Shown here piece after piece: positions 1 to 10,751 of a stretch of DNA of 64,000 nucleotides. Each line of letters begins with the position of its first letter. Positions within the stretch are counted from its first letter, which is position 1. The stretch lies in the NCBI GenBank assembly GCA_947683425.1, contig CANTUQ010000055.1:23368001-23432000 (forward strand), written 5' to 3'. The position numbers were made by a program, and so were the translations under genes. Source of the DNA: Excoecaria cochinchinensis (Eukaryota > Streptophyta > Magnoliopsida > Malpighiales > Euphorbiaceae). A model generated the notes under the pieces. It had not been told where the DNA came from. It saw nothing but the letters and a program-made list of their open reading frames with translations, and made no database searches.

Positions 1-480
1 AGTTATTAAAGTAAAAGAGAGAGCAAAAGAGAAAGTTCCCGAAAGGAAATGAAGGTACTGGTAAAAGAGCTAGAGAAGTGATGAGAGGAAGAGATGAACA
101 AGAATCAGTGCAAGTGCTAACATCAGTTGGGAGTGTAGTGCCACCTACCAGTAGAGGAAGTATAGCACCAAAGTGTGCTCATTGTGAGAGGCAACATGGG
201 GTGAGTGTAGGAAACTCACAGGAGCTTGTTTTAGGTGTGGCAGCATGGAGCACATGCTTGCCAAGTGCCCCAAGTCGAGGGAGAATTTAGCCACGCAAGC
301 AAGTAAAGATAAATGGATTGCATCTGGAACCATCAGAAGTGGAAGAGGAAGAAGTGGAGCTAATAGACCGCCATCGAAAATGGTGGAGAAGCTATTTCCT
401 ACCGAGGGACAGCCACGAGTCTACGCAATGGTTGCAAAAGCTGTAGATGCCCCCGTTGGTTCTTTTGGTAAGTTCTTTTA
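1..480 (+). pseudogene. gag: Ty3/gypsy gag C-terminus, zinc-knuckle region (element A)
   Basis: This is the C-terminal end of a retrotransposon nucleocapsid (gag) protein, which packages element RNA. A Cys-His cluster reading PKCAHCERQHG is followed, after a one-base frame slip near 210, by a complete CCHC zinc knuckle (CFRCGSMEHMLAKC, about 232-275). A basic Arg/Gly/Ser tail follows, then RVYAMVAKA, the motif that precedes the protease in related chromoviruses such as the one at 43702-48190. The frame ends at about 480. Only about 70 bases then separate it from the polypurine tract, so protease, reverse transcriptase and integrase are missing. The 5' part of the element lies outside the window. 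Confidence 0.75.
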
Positions 481-548
481 ATCATTAATGCAGAGTATAT
501 TTTGACTAGTTGCTTGATATCGGGGAAATTTCGAGGACAAAATTTCTT

Positions 549-560
549 AAGGGGGAGAGA
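549..560 (+). promoter_or_regulatory. polypurine tract of element A
   Basis: A purine run (AAGGGGGAGAGA) sits just before an LTR that begins TGTAACA. The preceding sequence (ggggaaatttcgaggacaaa) is the usual end of plant chromovirus internal regions. It primes plus-strand DNA synthesis in the family. Confidence 0.8.
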
Positions 561-2377
561 TTTGTAACAACACGATTTGGACCCTAGAAGTTTTGGCTAA
601 ATTTTGTCGGATTTTAACAATTTTAAAAGTGTTTGTGTGGGTGAGATTCTGTAACGAGCGCGACAGAACTCTCCAACAGAAGGTCAGCTTAAGTGGGTTT
701 TAAAAGGCTTTGAGTTGGGATTTTGACACATGGCAATAAGGGAGTGTGACACTTGGATTGAATAAGTTTTGTTTTGAGCAAATAAATGATAATAAGTGGC
801 AATAATTTGGGTTTTGGTGGCATTTGTGTGGGTTGTTGGCTTTGATGAGGGTTGACCGGCCGCCCTTATTGCCTTTCCCTTCATTTTTCTGCTTTTGGGA
901 CTTCTTTTGTTCATTTCTTTTTCTTTGCCCTTTGGTTTTCTGTCGTGCTCCTTTCTTTTCTTTTTCTTTCCTTCTCTTTCGATTGCTCCTTAAGTGGATC
1001 ACTTGGATTGGTTTGAAGAGAGTGTAGTGGGGGTTAACTTGGACCCTTGAGAAGCTATGGACAAGAAGAAAGACAAGGGTAAAGAGAAAATTGGAGCTGA
1101 ATAGAGAGCAGTGATCAAGCTACTTAGAAGTTGGGATCGAGTGTGATTTCAACTATTTTGTATGTGTTTGTCATTGAGTAAATGCATGTGTTAGTGAGGC
1201 AGTGAATATGGGTTTAAATGCTAGTGTTATATTGATAATCATATGTGTTGTTGAAGTATATGAGCATGTGATGTAGATGAATTTTTGGGTTTGTACATGA
1301 TTGTGTTAATCTTGAGATAATGCATGATTATTGTGTTAATTATGTTTATATAACCTTAAATATGTTTTGGGGGTGAAATTGAGTACCGAGGTAAGAGTTT
1401 TGGCATGTGTGAGTGAGGTGGGTATGTTTGATTTTGAAAACAGAGCATTGAAAAGCAAGTTTGGGGAGAAATACGATTGCAACAGAAGCGGATTTCTTCA
1501 GCATCTCGGACTCTTCGTGCGTATCGCGAAGGGACAGCATGCTCCGAGTCGTGAAAGCCAGCATGACTTGGAGAGGGATGCCTTGCTGTGCACGAGACGT
1601 GCATTTTTCCCGTTTCCTGCAGTGCACCTGGCTTCTGTCGCGATTGCCACAATAAACCCTTCCCCACCCTATTCTACTTTTGAAAACGTTTTCTTATTGC
1701 CTTGCCCTGCATGTTTTCTCCCTAATACATAGTTTATGTTTGCTTGTTCCTCCTTTATATTATAATTAGAGTTCTGTATTGATAATCATTGACATGATAG
1801 TGTTTCGAGTTGTGTTCCTGGTAGTGTCAAGTATTGTGTTTTAAGTGAGCGAGTCGAGCCTGAAGTGTCATAGTAGTGGATAGATGAGCATGCTTATAAA
1901 GGGGTTAGAGGCGGCTCCTACAATGACCTTAGTTGTGTCTACTTGATGAATACTTAGAGTATTCAACACTATTGAGTTAGTTCTCAAGAGTTTATACAGT
2001 ATCCACAGTACCCGTATCCACCAGTTTTGAGAATTAGGCTAATGTATATTTTGTAGTGTACAAGAGATGAAGTAGAGACTTGTATATGTATATGAATATA
2101 GTATGAAATGTTACCGATATCGTTTGCCATATTTGGATTTTTGCACATGAATGGGTTGAAGCATGATGTTATTGCTTATAAGATTGTATAAGATTGCGGT
2201 TGTTATTGGCATGATTTAGTTGGAATTCTTGGTATAGATGTTGTGATTTATGTTGATAGTGGTGATGGGTGGCTGGATTTGAGGTAAGAGACCATTTGAT
2301 GTGATTTGTGTGTTTGTGTGTGAGTTTGGGGAGAGGAAGAAACCTGCAGAATTCTGCAGAATTTGGGAATCACGACT

Positions 2378-2711
2378 CTGTCGCGAGCGCAACAAAGACT
2401 GGTGATCCTGTTACTGGGCTATGCTATCGCGAGCACGTGACCTTGTCGCGAGCCTGCGATAGCAATAGCTGTTGTGTGCCCTCTATCGCGAGCGCGACGG
2501 TGTCGCGATCGCGACAAAGCGCAATGTTGGCCTGTGCTATCGAGAGCACGCGATCTGTCGCGAGACCGCGATAGCAATGCTTATGCTCTCTGTCGCGACC
2601 GCAACAATATCGCGAGTGCGACATAGCCGGGCTTTCTCTCCTCCCCGCGATCGCGAGGTCCGTCGCGCGCGCGTAGCGAAGGGACTATGGTCTCTGTCGC
2701 GAGCGCGACAG
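2378..2711 (+). repeat. GC-rich palindrome array in LTR A
   Basis: Repeated, partly decayed copies of an 18-bp palindrome of the form CTGTCGCG-AG-CGCGACAG. Two units abut at 18-bp spacing at 2483-2518, and a perfect unit closes the array at 2694-2711. Many copies show CG to TG or CA changes. It is the same array seen in LTRs F, B and L. Confidence 0.8.
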
Positions 2712-3030
2712 CCTTGTTATGTTGAATGAGTTTTCTTTGGTGTTTGGTTTTGAACTCCAGTTTCTTTTAGTGCCTATAAGTCCTATACCTGTTAACTTAT
2801 GAATTATATGAATGTGAATCCATGATTGAATATGCATATATGTATATAAATGATTTTGGGATATTATAGAATGGATTGAATGGATTATGCATGACTGACA
2901 TTATGAACATATTGCTATGTCTATTGTACTATGGTTTATGCATGTTAATATATCTATATATATATGCATTATGCGATTCGAAACGTTAATTGTTTTACGC
3001 ACGACCTGCGAGAGTTAGTCTGGTGGATAG

Positions 3031-4412
3031 TTAGGCATGCCTAATAGAGCCTCTTTAGCTGCAGCACCTTTGGACGTTTGGACCCTGATCAGGTCTCTGT
3101 TTGGCTCCTCGCGAACCCTTTAATGTATTCGATTCGCACTCGTAAGGTGATGTCAGTATTCGATTCGCACCCGTAAGGTGATGTCAGTATTCGATTCGTA
3201 CCCGTAAGGTACTGTCAGTTCATTCGTTATCCACTATTTTGAGTCAGCAGGTGTCCTTTTTGTTTTATCTGATATGATTAAGAGAATGTGATATTCGAAT
3301 GAGCATAATTCTGGGCATGTGAATCAGTTATGTACTCGAATGTGATTATGAATCTCTGAATGGGTTGAATGTGACTCAAGCATGTGCATTGTGCATAATT
3401 ATCAATGTATATCATATTGAGAATGTGTTCGTATACAATCAGTTATGAACATAAGTATGTGAATTGAATGTGTACAACTGCGATCATAATCTCTTGAATG
3501 CCATGGTTATAGTTTATTATGTTATGCTGATGAGTGTGTGAATCCGATTAGTTATGTTTATAAGCATATGAATTAATAGGTATATGAATGCAAACTTGAA
3601 TTACTGAATGCTATGGTTAATAAGTATGTACATGAACATGATTTTGTACTATTGACTGTTATGGTGAAGTATGTGAATCAAGATACGTATGAATGTACTC
3701 TTGACCATGGAATGTTATAAATATTGTGTTATGTTACGTGTTCTCTCTCTAGTTTTCCTATTGTAGTGATTTCAGCGTGTGGTCTTGTGTTTACATTTCA
3801 AGGCATGATATTTTATATGATAGAGTGGTGCAGTGGAAGTGTGGTGTTTGACGTCTTCCCTTGAGTTCGGCTAATGTGTGTTATGGCATGACAAATGTAA
3901 GCTTAGATAGCTAGTGTTCTTAGCATGATAGCTGGGTACGTTATTATATGGTAATTGTGTTGCAAGTGATTGGGTTTTCCGTTAATGCACGGGTACTTTG
4001 GCATGATAGTTGCATGTGTAATATCTCTTGTGACTGTGCACGGTAAGGTACTGATACTTGATACCTCGGTAAGTATATGCGGATGAGATTGTAGGTATTT
4101 CTGCATATTAATACTTGTATTTTGTGTGACCTTCTGTTTGCATTAGTTCGACTAATATGATTATAGGAATGTGGTAACTGCATGATTTTATTACTGATGA
4201 GTACTCAAGTAATGTGTACATTTTTATGGATATAATCTTATGAATGCATGGTATTTTTGTACAAGCATGTGATTCCATCTGCTATGAATAATTGCATGTG
4301 CCATTTGTGACTGTGTTATGCCTTGACGACCATTGTGAATGGTTGTCCTTTTTGCTTGTGTGTTCTCCCTACTAAGCGTTATCGCTTAGCACGGGCTCTT
4401 TTCCCATGCAGG
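3031..4412 (+). other. Ordered series of short inverted repeats in LTR A
   Basis: Going 5' to 3' there are TTAGGCATGCCTAA (3031-3044), CCTGATCAGG (3084-3093), GTACC-CGTAA-GGTAC (3198-3212), a longer stem GACGACCATT/AATGGTTGTC with loop GTG (about 4325-4348), CTAAGCG-TTAT-CGCTTAG (4372-4389), and a T-rich tract ending gcag/gtgg (about 4412). The same set in the same order is present in LTRs F, B and L, with arm changes that keep pairing. A role as RNA structure is inferred. Confidence 0.6.
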
Positions 4413-4851
4413 TGGCAGGTTTGGATCGGTTCGAGTCGCACGTCTGCACGGTCGGCCACGTAGGAGTTAGAAATTTTGTATCTTTGCTCAACCTCTGTAT
4501 TTTGCCTTTTGTTCTTCTCTAGTCTTATGTATATGTAATGATATGTAAGATTCTGAACGTAATATTTGGGCTATGTAAGGTTATTATATTTTTGTATTAA
4601 GTTATTCCTCAGTTCTATCGTTCGCCTTATGCTTCCACTGATTGAATGTGTGTATGTATGTGTACATGCTCTGCTTAGCACCGTCGTGTGTGTGAGTTAA
4701 TGCCGTCTAGTTTTGCTTCTCAAGGTATGTTTTTAATTTCCCCGTGTTTTTGCATGAATGTATGCTTCCGCTTAGTGTATGCGTGCATGTATGTGAGTGA
4801 GCGTCGGTAGCACACCTGCGTCCTTCCAACGGGGACATAGGGGGTGTTACA

Positions 4852-6563
4852 AATATGACATTTTTATACCCTAGCGTAAAAACCTATTTTTAATTGGTTT
4901 ATGATACTTTAAAATTCTAGAGAAATAATTAACTTAGGCTTAATAAATAAATTAATTAATTTAGCCTTCATTTAAATCCATTTCAGGCCCTACCAAAGGC
5001 TTATGCGCAAAAAGCTCTTTAGTGGGCTATTCTGTGCAGACTTAGATTTAAATGTCCAAATCAATTTTAAATTCTTAAAAATTAAATATATAAGTCCATA
5101 ACACTTATAGAATATATTTAATTTAATTTGACTCAAAGATCAGGCCTCCAAGGCCTTCTGTTAATGATATGCACAGATCCATTCCCAATAAGACTTCTAT
5201 GCAAACTACTTTCATTTTAAGGCCCAATATTAATTCTCTAAGTGGTCTAATATTATTATGTTAACCATATAACATTTATAGTTCAATAATATTTTATTAA
5301 GGATCAAAATGAACCATTTTGGCCCATTTCTCCAATTCATGCACAGACTCCGTTTAGGAGGCCTCTATGCATGGATAATTAATTAAACCATTTAATTAAT
5401 TATTTCTTTCCACTTTTTTCTAGTCCATAATAATATCTAATATTATTAGTAATGTCTTTTTACCAAAATGCCATTTTCTTATAAGTGTATGACCCATTGG
5501 ATTTTATGGTCTACCTGGTAGTATAGACATAACAATAATTATATAATTGCATGATTTAAACTCTTTTAAATTATTATATTAATTCTTCAATTAGTAATTA
5601 TCCATATGTTCATGTACAAATCATAAGAGGCTTATAGCTAAGTATTATGACTACCCGAGTGACAGAAAAGTCAAGTGGTTTGACTATACCCTTCCATAAA
5701 ATAGTTACCATGCAATTACTCATTTCACTTTACTTTATCTCATTTAGGTTTTGAGTATAAATTAATGTCAAGTCATATAAACCTAAATATAGTTGTTGTG
5801 ATACTATTTAACCTTTATTTCCAAAAAACCCCTTATGAATCTTATCCACTTTAGCAATTCACTCTGGCCAGAGATTCTCTGAACAATGATAGTTTCGAAC
5901 TTGTGAGATAATTCCCCTAATAAATCTAGGATGGTAAATCCTCTATTGATCACTCAACTACCTTCAAATAGGTCATGATATACCCAACCTTCTAACTATT
6001 TTCACCCGTCAATAGAGGTAAGTAGTTACGGAGTCAAAGTACACCATTCATTACTTAAGATAACTTTGGTAATCTCCAGTCTAAGGATACTTACACCACA
6101 GCTATGAAGAGATTCCTCACTGACATAGATTTAATAATCCTATGAACATTCTCTTAGCAGGCCTCCAATGTACTTGTTCTTTTAACAAGTACCTACATGT
6201 TAACTTTGATCATCTTCATGACTACAACTATAAGAACCATTGCTTGAACCTTTTAAAAACTATAACTTGTGCTAGTCTATCCATATTAACAATGTCCTGT
6301 TTTGTTAATACTATGACTAGGGATACTAAGGTATTAACACATTTGCATACAATAGATATCTCACATCAAGAGCTCTTTCATGATTACCTTTGTATTGTGT
6401 TTCTAATACTAAGAACTTCATTTATTAACTTAAGAAATAAGCAAGCAAGATGTAATTAAACACAGCATTAATAAATGAATTACGCCTACTAATAAATAAT
6501 AATAAGTTTGTATATATGAAAAATGTCCCTAATATACATAGGCTTTAGGGCATACTCCAAACA
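4852..6563 (-). mobile_element. LTR-like sequence H (AT-rich), interrupted by element A
   Basis: Read on the minus strand this begins TGTTTGGAGTATGCCC at 6563 and runs as AT-rich, non-coding DNA to the edge of LTR A. The start resembles the opening of a widespread class of plant LTRs (TGTTGGAGTATGCCC type). Directly upstream on the minus strand (6564-7200) is a broken Tat-type protease, so H probably inserted there. The other end lies beyond element A, outside the window. It has no convincing open frame; the 6142-6459 frame has no known content. The class assignment is tentative. Confidence 0.45.
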
Positions 6564-7200
6564 ACCTTGCCATCCATCCCTGACTCGATCTGAACTGGTT
6601 TGCTAGGAGCCAGCCCATGTTTGGTTATCTCATCTTTTGGTTTGCGTCTTTCCTTCTTCCTTGGTGGTTCGTCGATCGATTTTATCACAAATGACATATT
6701 TGTTTCCTTAACAGTGGTAAAATAGGCTTCGCGTTTTGTCCTTTGATAGCCTTGAGCTACACCCATACACCGTTTGGTAGGGATTTTCCTTATGCTAGTT
6801 ACGGCCCTTATATCGAATAGCATAGGCCTCTTTGGAATGCATTGTATACAAAAGGCATGTCTACTATGGCGCATGTGCTCTTGTAAGTATGGGTTTTGCC
6901 TTCATGCCCGAGGTCTACATAGTGATCTATTGTTCTGATGGTTGGGACAGAAGCATTACCAATCCAAACAGAGGGATCCTGACTTGAGTCAGATCTTTCT
7001 CTGAAGGTTTCATCTTACACTACCATTGCCAGCAAGATCCTCTTGACTAGGAAGTTGGCGATGTACCTTTGCATAACTAAAGCATCTTCATGGGGACCCT
7101 TGAGGTCCCTTGTGTCATCAAAGGTTACAGTGATTGCTAAAATAGTTTCCTTTTAAGCGGAGAAATACACTCCCTTCGAAATCCTATTTCTTTTGGATTT
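6564..7200 (-). pseudogene. Tat-type gypsy protease remnant
   Basis: This is a remnant of the aspartic protease segment of a Tat-lineage Ty3/gypsy polyprotein. On the minus strand, from about 7200 down, it reads VTFDDTRDLKGPHEDALV and IANFLVKRILL, then, after frame shifts, VDMPFVYNAF and FDIRAVTSIRKIPTKR. These are the diagnostic blocks around the protease active site and the YNAILGRP loop of the family. The active-site region is damaged: the Asp-Asn-Gly-Ser stretch reads Gly-Asn-Gly-Ser in a shifted frame and a TAA follows. The frame runs into LTR-like sequence H at 6563. It is a transposon fossil and not a host gene. Confidence 0.65.
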
Positions 7201-7433
7201 GCTGACAAACTATTTAGAACAATTTTGAATATTCAATTAATTTTTTAAACTAATTGGCAATTAAATTTTTCTCAAAAATAATATCTAATCCAACTTCCTA
7301 TTTTCAACTAGTTCATCCTACCTAAACATGTTGCTTTTGGTTTAGTTTTGGTTTGGCCATTTTTAAAATTGAAATGCTAAAATTGGTTTGTTATATCGTG
7401 TTAATTGACTGGATCTAGTTATACTCTATTATC

Positions 7434-8148
7434 TAGGGGTGTGCATCGGTCGGGTTCGGGTCAACCCGAACAACCCGACACCCGAAATATACCTAATATC
7501 CTAATCCGAACCGACCCTAAATACAATAGGGTCCCGAACCGACAAACCCGAAATTATTCGGGCCCCGACCCGATCAAACCGAAATCTAAATCAGATTCAA
7601 ACAACCGAAAAATCAAACTCTTCAAAACCAAACTACAAATCTAAAGAACAAACCAAAAATTAATCTCATATAAAAATTCAACTACAAATCTAAGAAATCA
7701 AGATCAAAGATCATATTAAATCCAACTACAAATTTAAGAAATCCAACTACAAATCTAAGAAATAAAAAATACAATAAATCAAATATCAGATTAAAAATCA
7801 AAGATTCAAAATCCAACTACAAATCAAGATATACGTCAAAAATCGAACTACAAATCAAGAAAAAATCAAAAATTCAACAAACAATACTCATATAAAAAAT
7901 CAAAAATCCAACAAATTAAAATAAAAAAATTTAGATCAAAAACCAAAAATTAAACAACTTAATCAAGAAAAATAAAATCAAAACCTGCTTATAGTAAAAG
8001 CAAAAAAAAAAAAAGGAAAAAACTCAGATCTCACTGGATCTGGATTTTTTCCTTTTTTTGTTTTTATTTTTTTTGTTTTTCCTCTCTTTTTCTCCTTATA
8101 TGCTTCTCGCCGACGGTGACAGATTTGAGGGGAGGAGGAGGAAGAGAA

Positions 8149-8201
<53 letters not shown>

Positions 8202-8237
8202 GGTGGTGGTAAATCAGAGGAGGAGGAGGAAGAGGAG

Positions 8238-8274
<37 letters not shown>

Positions 8275-8532
8275 GCAAAGCCAGAACGTGAGAGAGAAGA
8301 AGGGAGGGTGGGTGGGTTGGTCGGGGTGGGTAAGGAAATGAGAAAAAATAAAAAAAAAATTGTTTATATATTAATTTCGGTCGGGTTCGGGTTTGGGGTG
8401 TTTTAAACCGACCCGAACCCGAAGTTTATGAAATTTATATACCCGACCCGACCCTAATTATCCGAATAATCCTACCCGAATAGCTAATTCGGGTCGGGTT
8501 AAATGGGTCGGGTCGGGTTATGCACACCCCTA
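7434..8532. mobile_element. Non-autonomous hAT-type element, 1.1 kb
   Basis: The ends are inverted repeats starting TAGGGGTGTGCAT, extended by rows of CCCGACCCGAA-type motifs on both sides. An identical 8-bp duplication, CTATTATC, flanks it at 7426-7433 and 8533-8540, the size made by hAT transposases. Inside are reiterated caactacaaatctaagaaat blocks (about 7620-7860), a pyrimidine tract and a GA microsatellite. No transposase frame is present, so it needs a hAT enzyme supplied elsewhere. Confidence 0.85.
8142..8276. repeat. GA/GGA microsatellite
   Basis: Long (GA)n runs with GGA interruptions lie inside the hAT-type element. The open frames across it on both strands (Arg/Glu or Ser/Leu repeats) are products of the repeat and not genes. 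Confidence 0.9.
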
Positions 8533-8589
8533 CTATTATCCACGCAGTAATTCAATAATAAACTATTTTATTTGGCAATTTTCAAATTG

Positions 8590-8591
<2 letters not shown>

Positions 8592-8635
<44 letters not shown>

Positions 8636-8749
8636 CCTTGCGATAGATACACGTGCAAATAAACATCTTTGAGCAAAACAAAAAAAATGTACAATTAACA
8701 ATCCAAATCATTATTTGAATTGAAATTTATATAACACAACATTGTATTA

Positions 8750-8787
<38 letters not shown>

Positions 8788-8927
8788 CCTTGCGATAGAT
8801 ATAATACACGTACAAATAAACATCTCTGAGCAAACCAAAAAAATCTACAACGAAAATTGGAATGATTAACAATCCAAATCATTATTTGAATTGAAATTTA
8901 CATAACACAACATTGTATTAATTTATA
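8592..8927. repeat. 152-bp tandem duplication with TA tracts
   Basis: Two copies of a block, each following a (TA)n tract, begin ataaccttgcgatagat at 8632 and 8784. Both run through caatccaaatcattatttg to cattgtattaattta. They differ by small insertions and several substitutions. TA tracts occupy about 8592-8634 and 8751-8786. Confidence 0.85.
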
Positions 8928-9504
8928 GATTTATTCATATATTCAATCTATAATAAATTTTATTCTCATTCAAAACCGCGAAATTAGCCTCTCCTTTTTC
9001 AAGTGTGGACTGATTCTAAAAATTAAATATGGTCAGGCCTACATAATCATATATAAGTCAAATTGTTTTTTTTTTTTAAATGAGATTATGCATTATGAAT
9101 TAGTGATCCTAGTAATTGGACTTACCGTTCAAAACAAAGTTGGAAAATATAACTCTTATAAGATAGTGTTGAATCAATATGCGAGACGTATTATACATCA
9201 ATGAATAAGAATTGTTGAATAAAAAATAATGTTTTTTTTTTTCAGCCAACAATTTATATTTGTCACTTTATGTCCATCTAATGTATCAAATCATATCCAC
9301 ACTAAATGTATGTTTTAGTCTAAAGCATAAACAAATATAAAATATCTTATTGATCATTTTACCTGCACAAATCCAAACAGATAGGATACATTTTCTTATG
9401 AATACATGAATACATGAAGCACATATTTATTTGCTTCAAAAAGAAACAAAAAGATCCCATGATTATTACTAAGTAAATAATTAAACATAAGCAACAATTG
9501 CCAA
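8928..9504. other. AT-rich intergenic DNA, 3' flank of the membrane-protein gene
   Basis: I see no gene or repeat structure here beyond short homopolymers. The part nearest 9505 would hold the 3' untranslated region and poly(A) signals of the minus-strand gene that ends at 9505. Confidence 0.5.
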
Positions 9505-9924
9505 TTAATTAGAGCTCCAAAGAGGACCAAACCATTTGGAATGAAATGAAGATTGGTAGGAAAGCAACACTAAAACAATGACTAAAAAAATGGCAACGCC
9601 CCAGGGGGAAGAGCGTCTGGGCAAGATAAGGGACTTGTGCCGCGGTTGCCTGAGCCGAAACAAAAGCATCCAATTGGTAGAGTAGGAAGCCATAAGTAAT
9701 ATAAGAAGAAGAGGAAGCACGAAAAGGAATAACTGATAATTGATAGCTGAGTTATCCAACTGAGCCTTACAATTTGTGTAGTGTGAAAGCCAAAGTAAGA
9801 GAATCACAATGCCTAAAAGGGTGAGTAATGAGATAGGTGGTGTAGAGATGGAACCAAAAGTCTGCTCAGCCCAACCTTGTTTCCACTCAGGACCCCTTCT
9901 GATTCTCGGATAAAACCATTCCAT
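9505..9924 (-). CDS. Small three-helix plant membrane protein, intronless
   Basis: This is a 139-residue protein from a single uninterrupted exon. The N-terminus is polar with Trp and Arg (MEWFYPRIRRGPEWKQGW). Three hydrophobic stretches follow at residues about 31-49, 64-82 and 108-123, then a short tail after SYQSSFHSKWF. The RRSSPWGVA segment before the third helix and the closing SYQSSF-SKWF are, as I recall, typical of an uncharacterised plant-specific family of small transmembrane proteins encoded by single-exon genes. Its biochemical role is unknown and I do not assign one. Length and motif order look complete. The start is the first Met and the frame is closed upstream. It is the only frame in the window with normal gene-like composition and no stop or shift, in a roughly 3-kb transposon-poor pocket. 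An endomembrane location is inferred from the helices only. Confidence 0.75.
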   Translation of the reverse strand: MEWFYPRIRRGPEWKQGWAEQTFGSISTPPISLLTLLGIVILLLWLSHYTNCKAQLDNSAINYQLFLFVLPLLLILLMASYSTNWMLLFRLRQPRHKSLILPRRSSPWGVAIFLVIVLVLLSYQSSFHSKWFGPLWSSN

Positions 9925-10751
9925 TTTTCTTCATTCAAAAATGAAGTTGTTTTGCATTAATATTATTAGATTTATTGAGAATATATGCTTTGAGTGTAGA
10001 AATCTGCTTGCTCCACTTTTTATCTTGCTAATGCACACACTCAAGGATTGATACCAACTTTTAATATTTATTATGATTTTGATCATCGGTGGGACTAATA
10101 GATTTGCTCTTAAATCTTTTTTCTGAAGTTTTGATTGTACTTCCGATTGGAGGCTTAGTATTTAGTTTTTTTTCCTCGCTATAAATTTATAGTAAAAGTA
10201 AGGCCAAGGCAAGACTTAATCCTTAATAATTTCATGTGCGCTTCTAATACATAGGATATATTCTAACTTATCCACCCTTAATTAAGAGTATTAATTGGTG
10301 TACAAGTTTAGTTATAGTTGTTCAAGAACAGGTAGCTCTCTCTTTTCAATTAATATCCATTTTCAGTTAATAATGAATCACACTTAAAACTCTCATCACT
10401 TAATGAGATTATTGTCAATTGTTGGATTAGGGGTTTGAAACATGAAGTCTCAATTTAAATTGTAATCAAATCATTTATGATGATTCTCATTATTTCACAT
10501 AAATTTGAAAAAAAATAAAAAATAAGAAGCTGGTCTTGTTAAGATTATGGCATCACCCTAGTTCAAGTTACAATAGCAAATCTCTTTTCAACAGAGATAA
10601 GCTGACGGACCTTTTCCTTTATAGGAAGTTGAAAAAAAAAACAATAAATGATGAAACTAGCTCATCTACTTTGGGGTATACCTTAAATGAAGTATCCTCT
10701 ATTTGACCTTTATTTCTTATTTGATTTCCCGCGCCGCAGACTTTTACATAA
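9925..10751. other. Intergenic region, upstream of the minus-strand membrane-protein gene
   Basis: This is AT-rich DNA with no coding signal on either strand. It should contain the promoter and 5' leader of the 9505-9924 gene, read leftward. I could not single out one convincing TATA box. The right part is the 3' flank of the isomerase pseudogene. Confidence 0.45.

Larger units (their letters stand above)
563..4851 (+). mobile_element. 3' LTR of gypsy element A (4.29 kb)
   Basis: The LTR starts TGTAACA directly after the polypurine tract and ends GGGGTGTTACA at 4851. It shares start, end and internal landmarks with the LTRs of element B (41310 and 48251), LTR F and LTR L. The landmarks are a GC-rich palindrome array (2378-2711), TTAGGCATGCCTAA (3031-3044), CCTGATCAGG (3084-3093), a triplicated tcgattcgNacNcgtaaggt motif (3130-3212), a hairpin at 4372-4389 and a pyrimidine tract with gcag/gtgg at about 4390-4412. 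At over 4 kb it is unusually long. The sequence after it is LTR-like DNA on the other strand, so element A appears to have inserted in an older LTR. The matching left target duplication is outside the window. No real gene lies inside; the short frames at 1346-1732 and 3903-4183 have no recognisable content. Confidence 0.8.

Noticed and set aside
1346..1732. Three overlapping frames of 93-121 residues in LTR A
   Set aside because: Open on both strands with no recognised content; they lie in non-coding LTR sequence.
6142..6459. 105-residue plus-strand frame
   Set aside because: AT-rich, no homology that I recognise, antisense to an LTR-like sequence.
8058..8406. Arg/Glu-rich and Ser/Leu-rich open frames
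   Set aside because: Products of the GA microsatellite inside a non-autonomous hAT-type element.
8433..8530. Telomere-like GGGTTAAATGGG stretches
   Set aside because: Not the plant telomere repeat; they are part of the terminal motifs of the hAT-type element.
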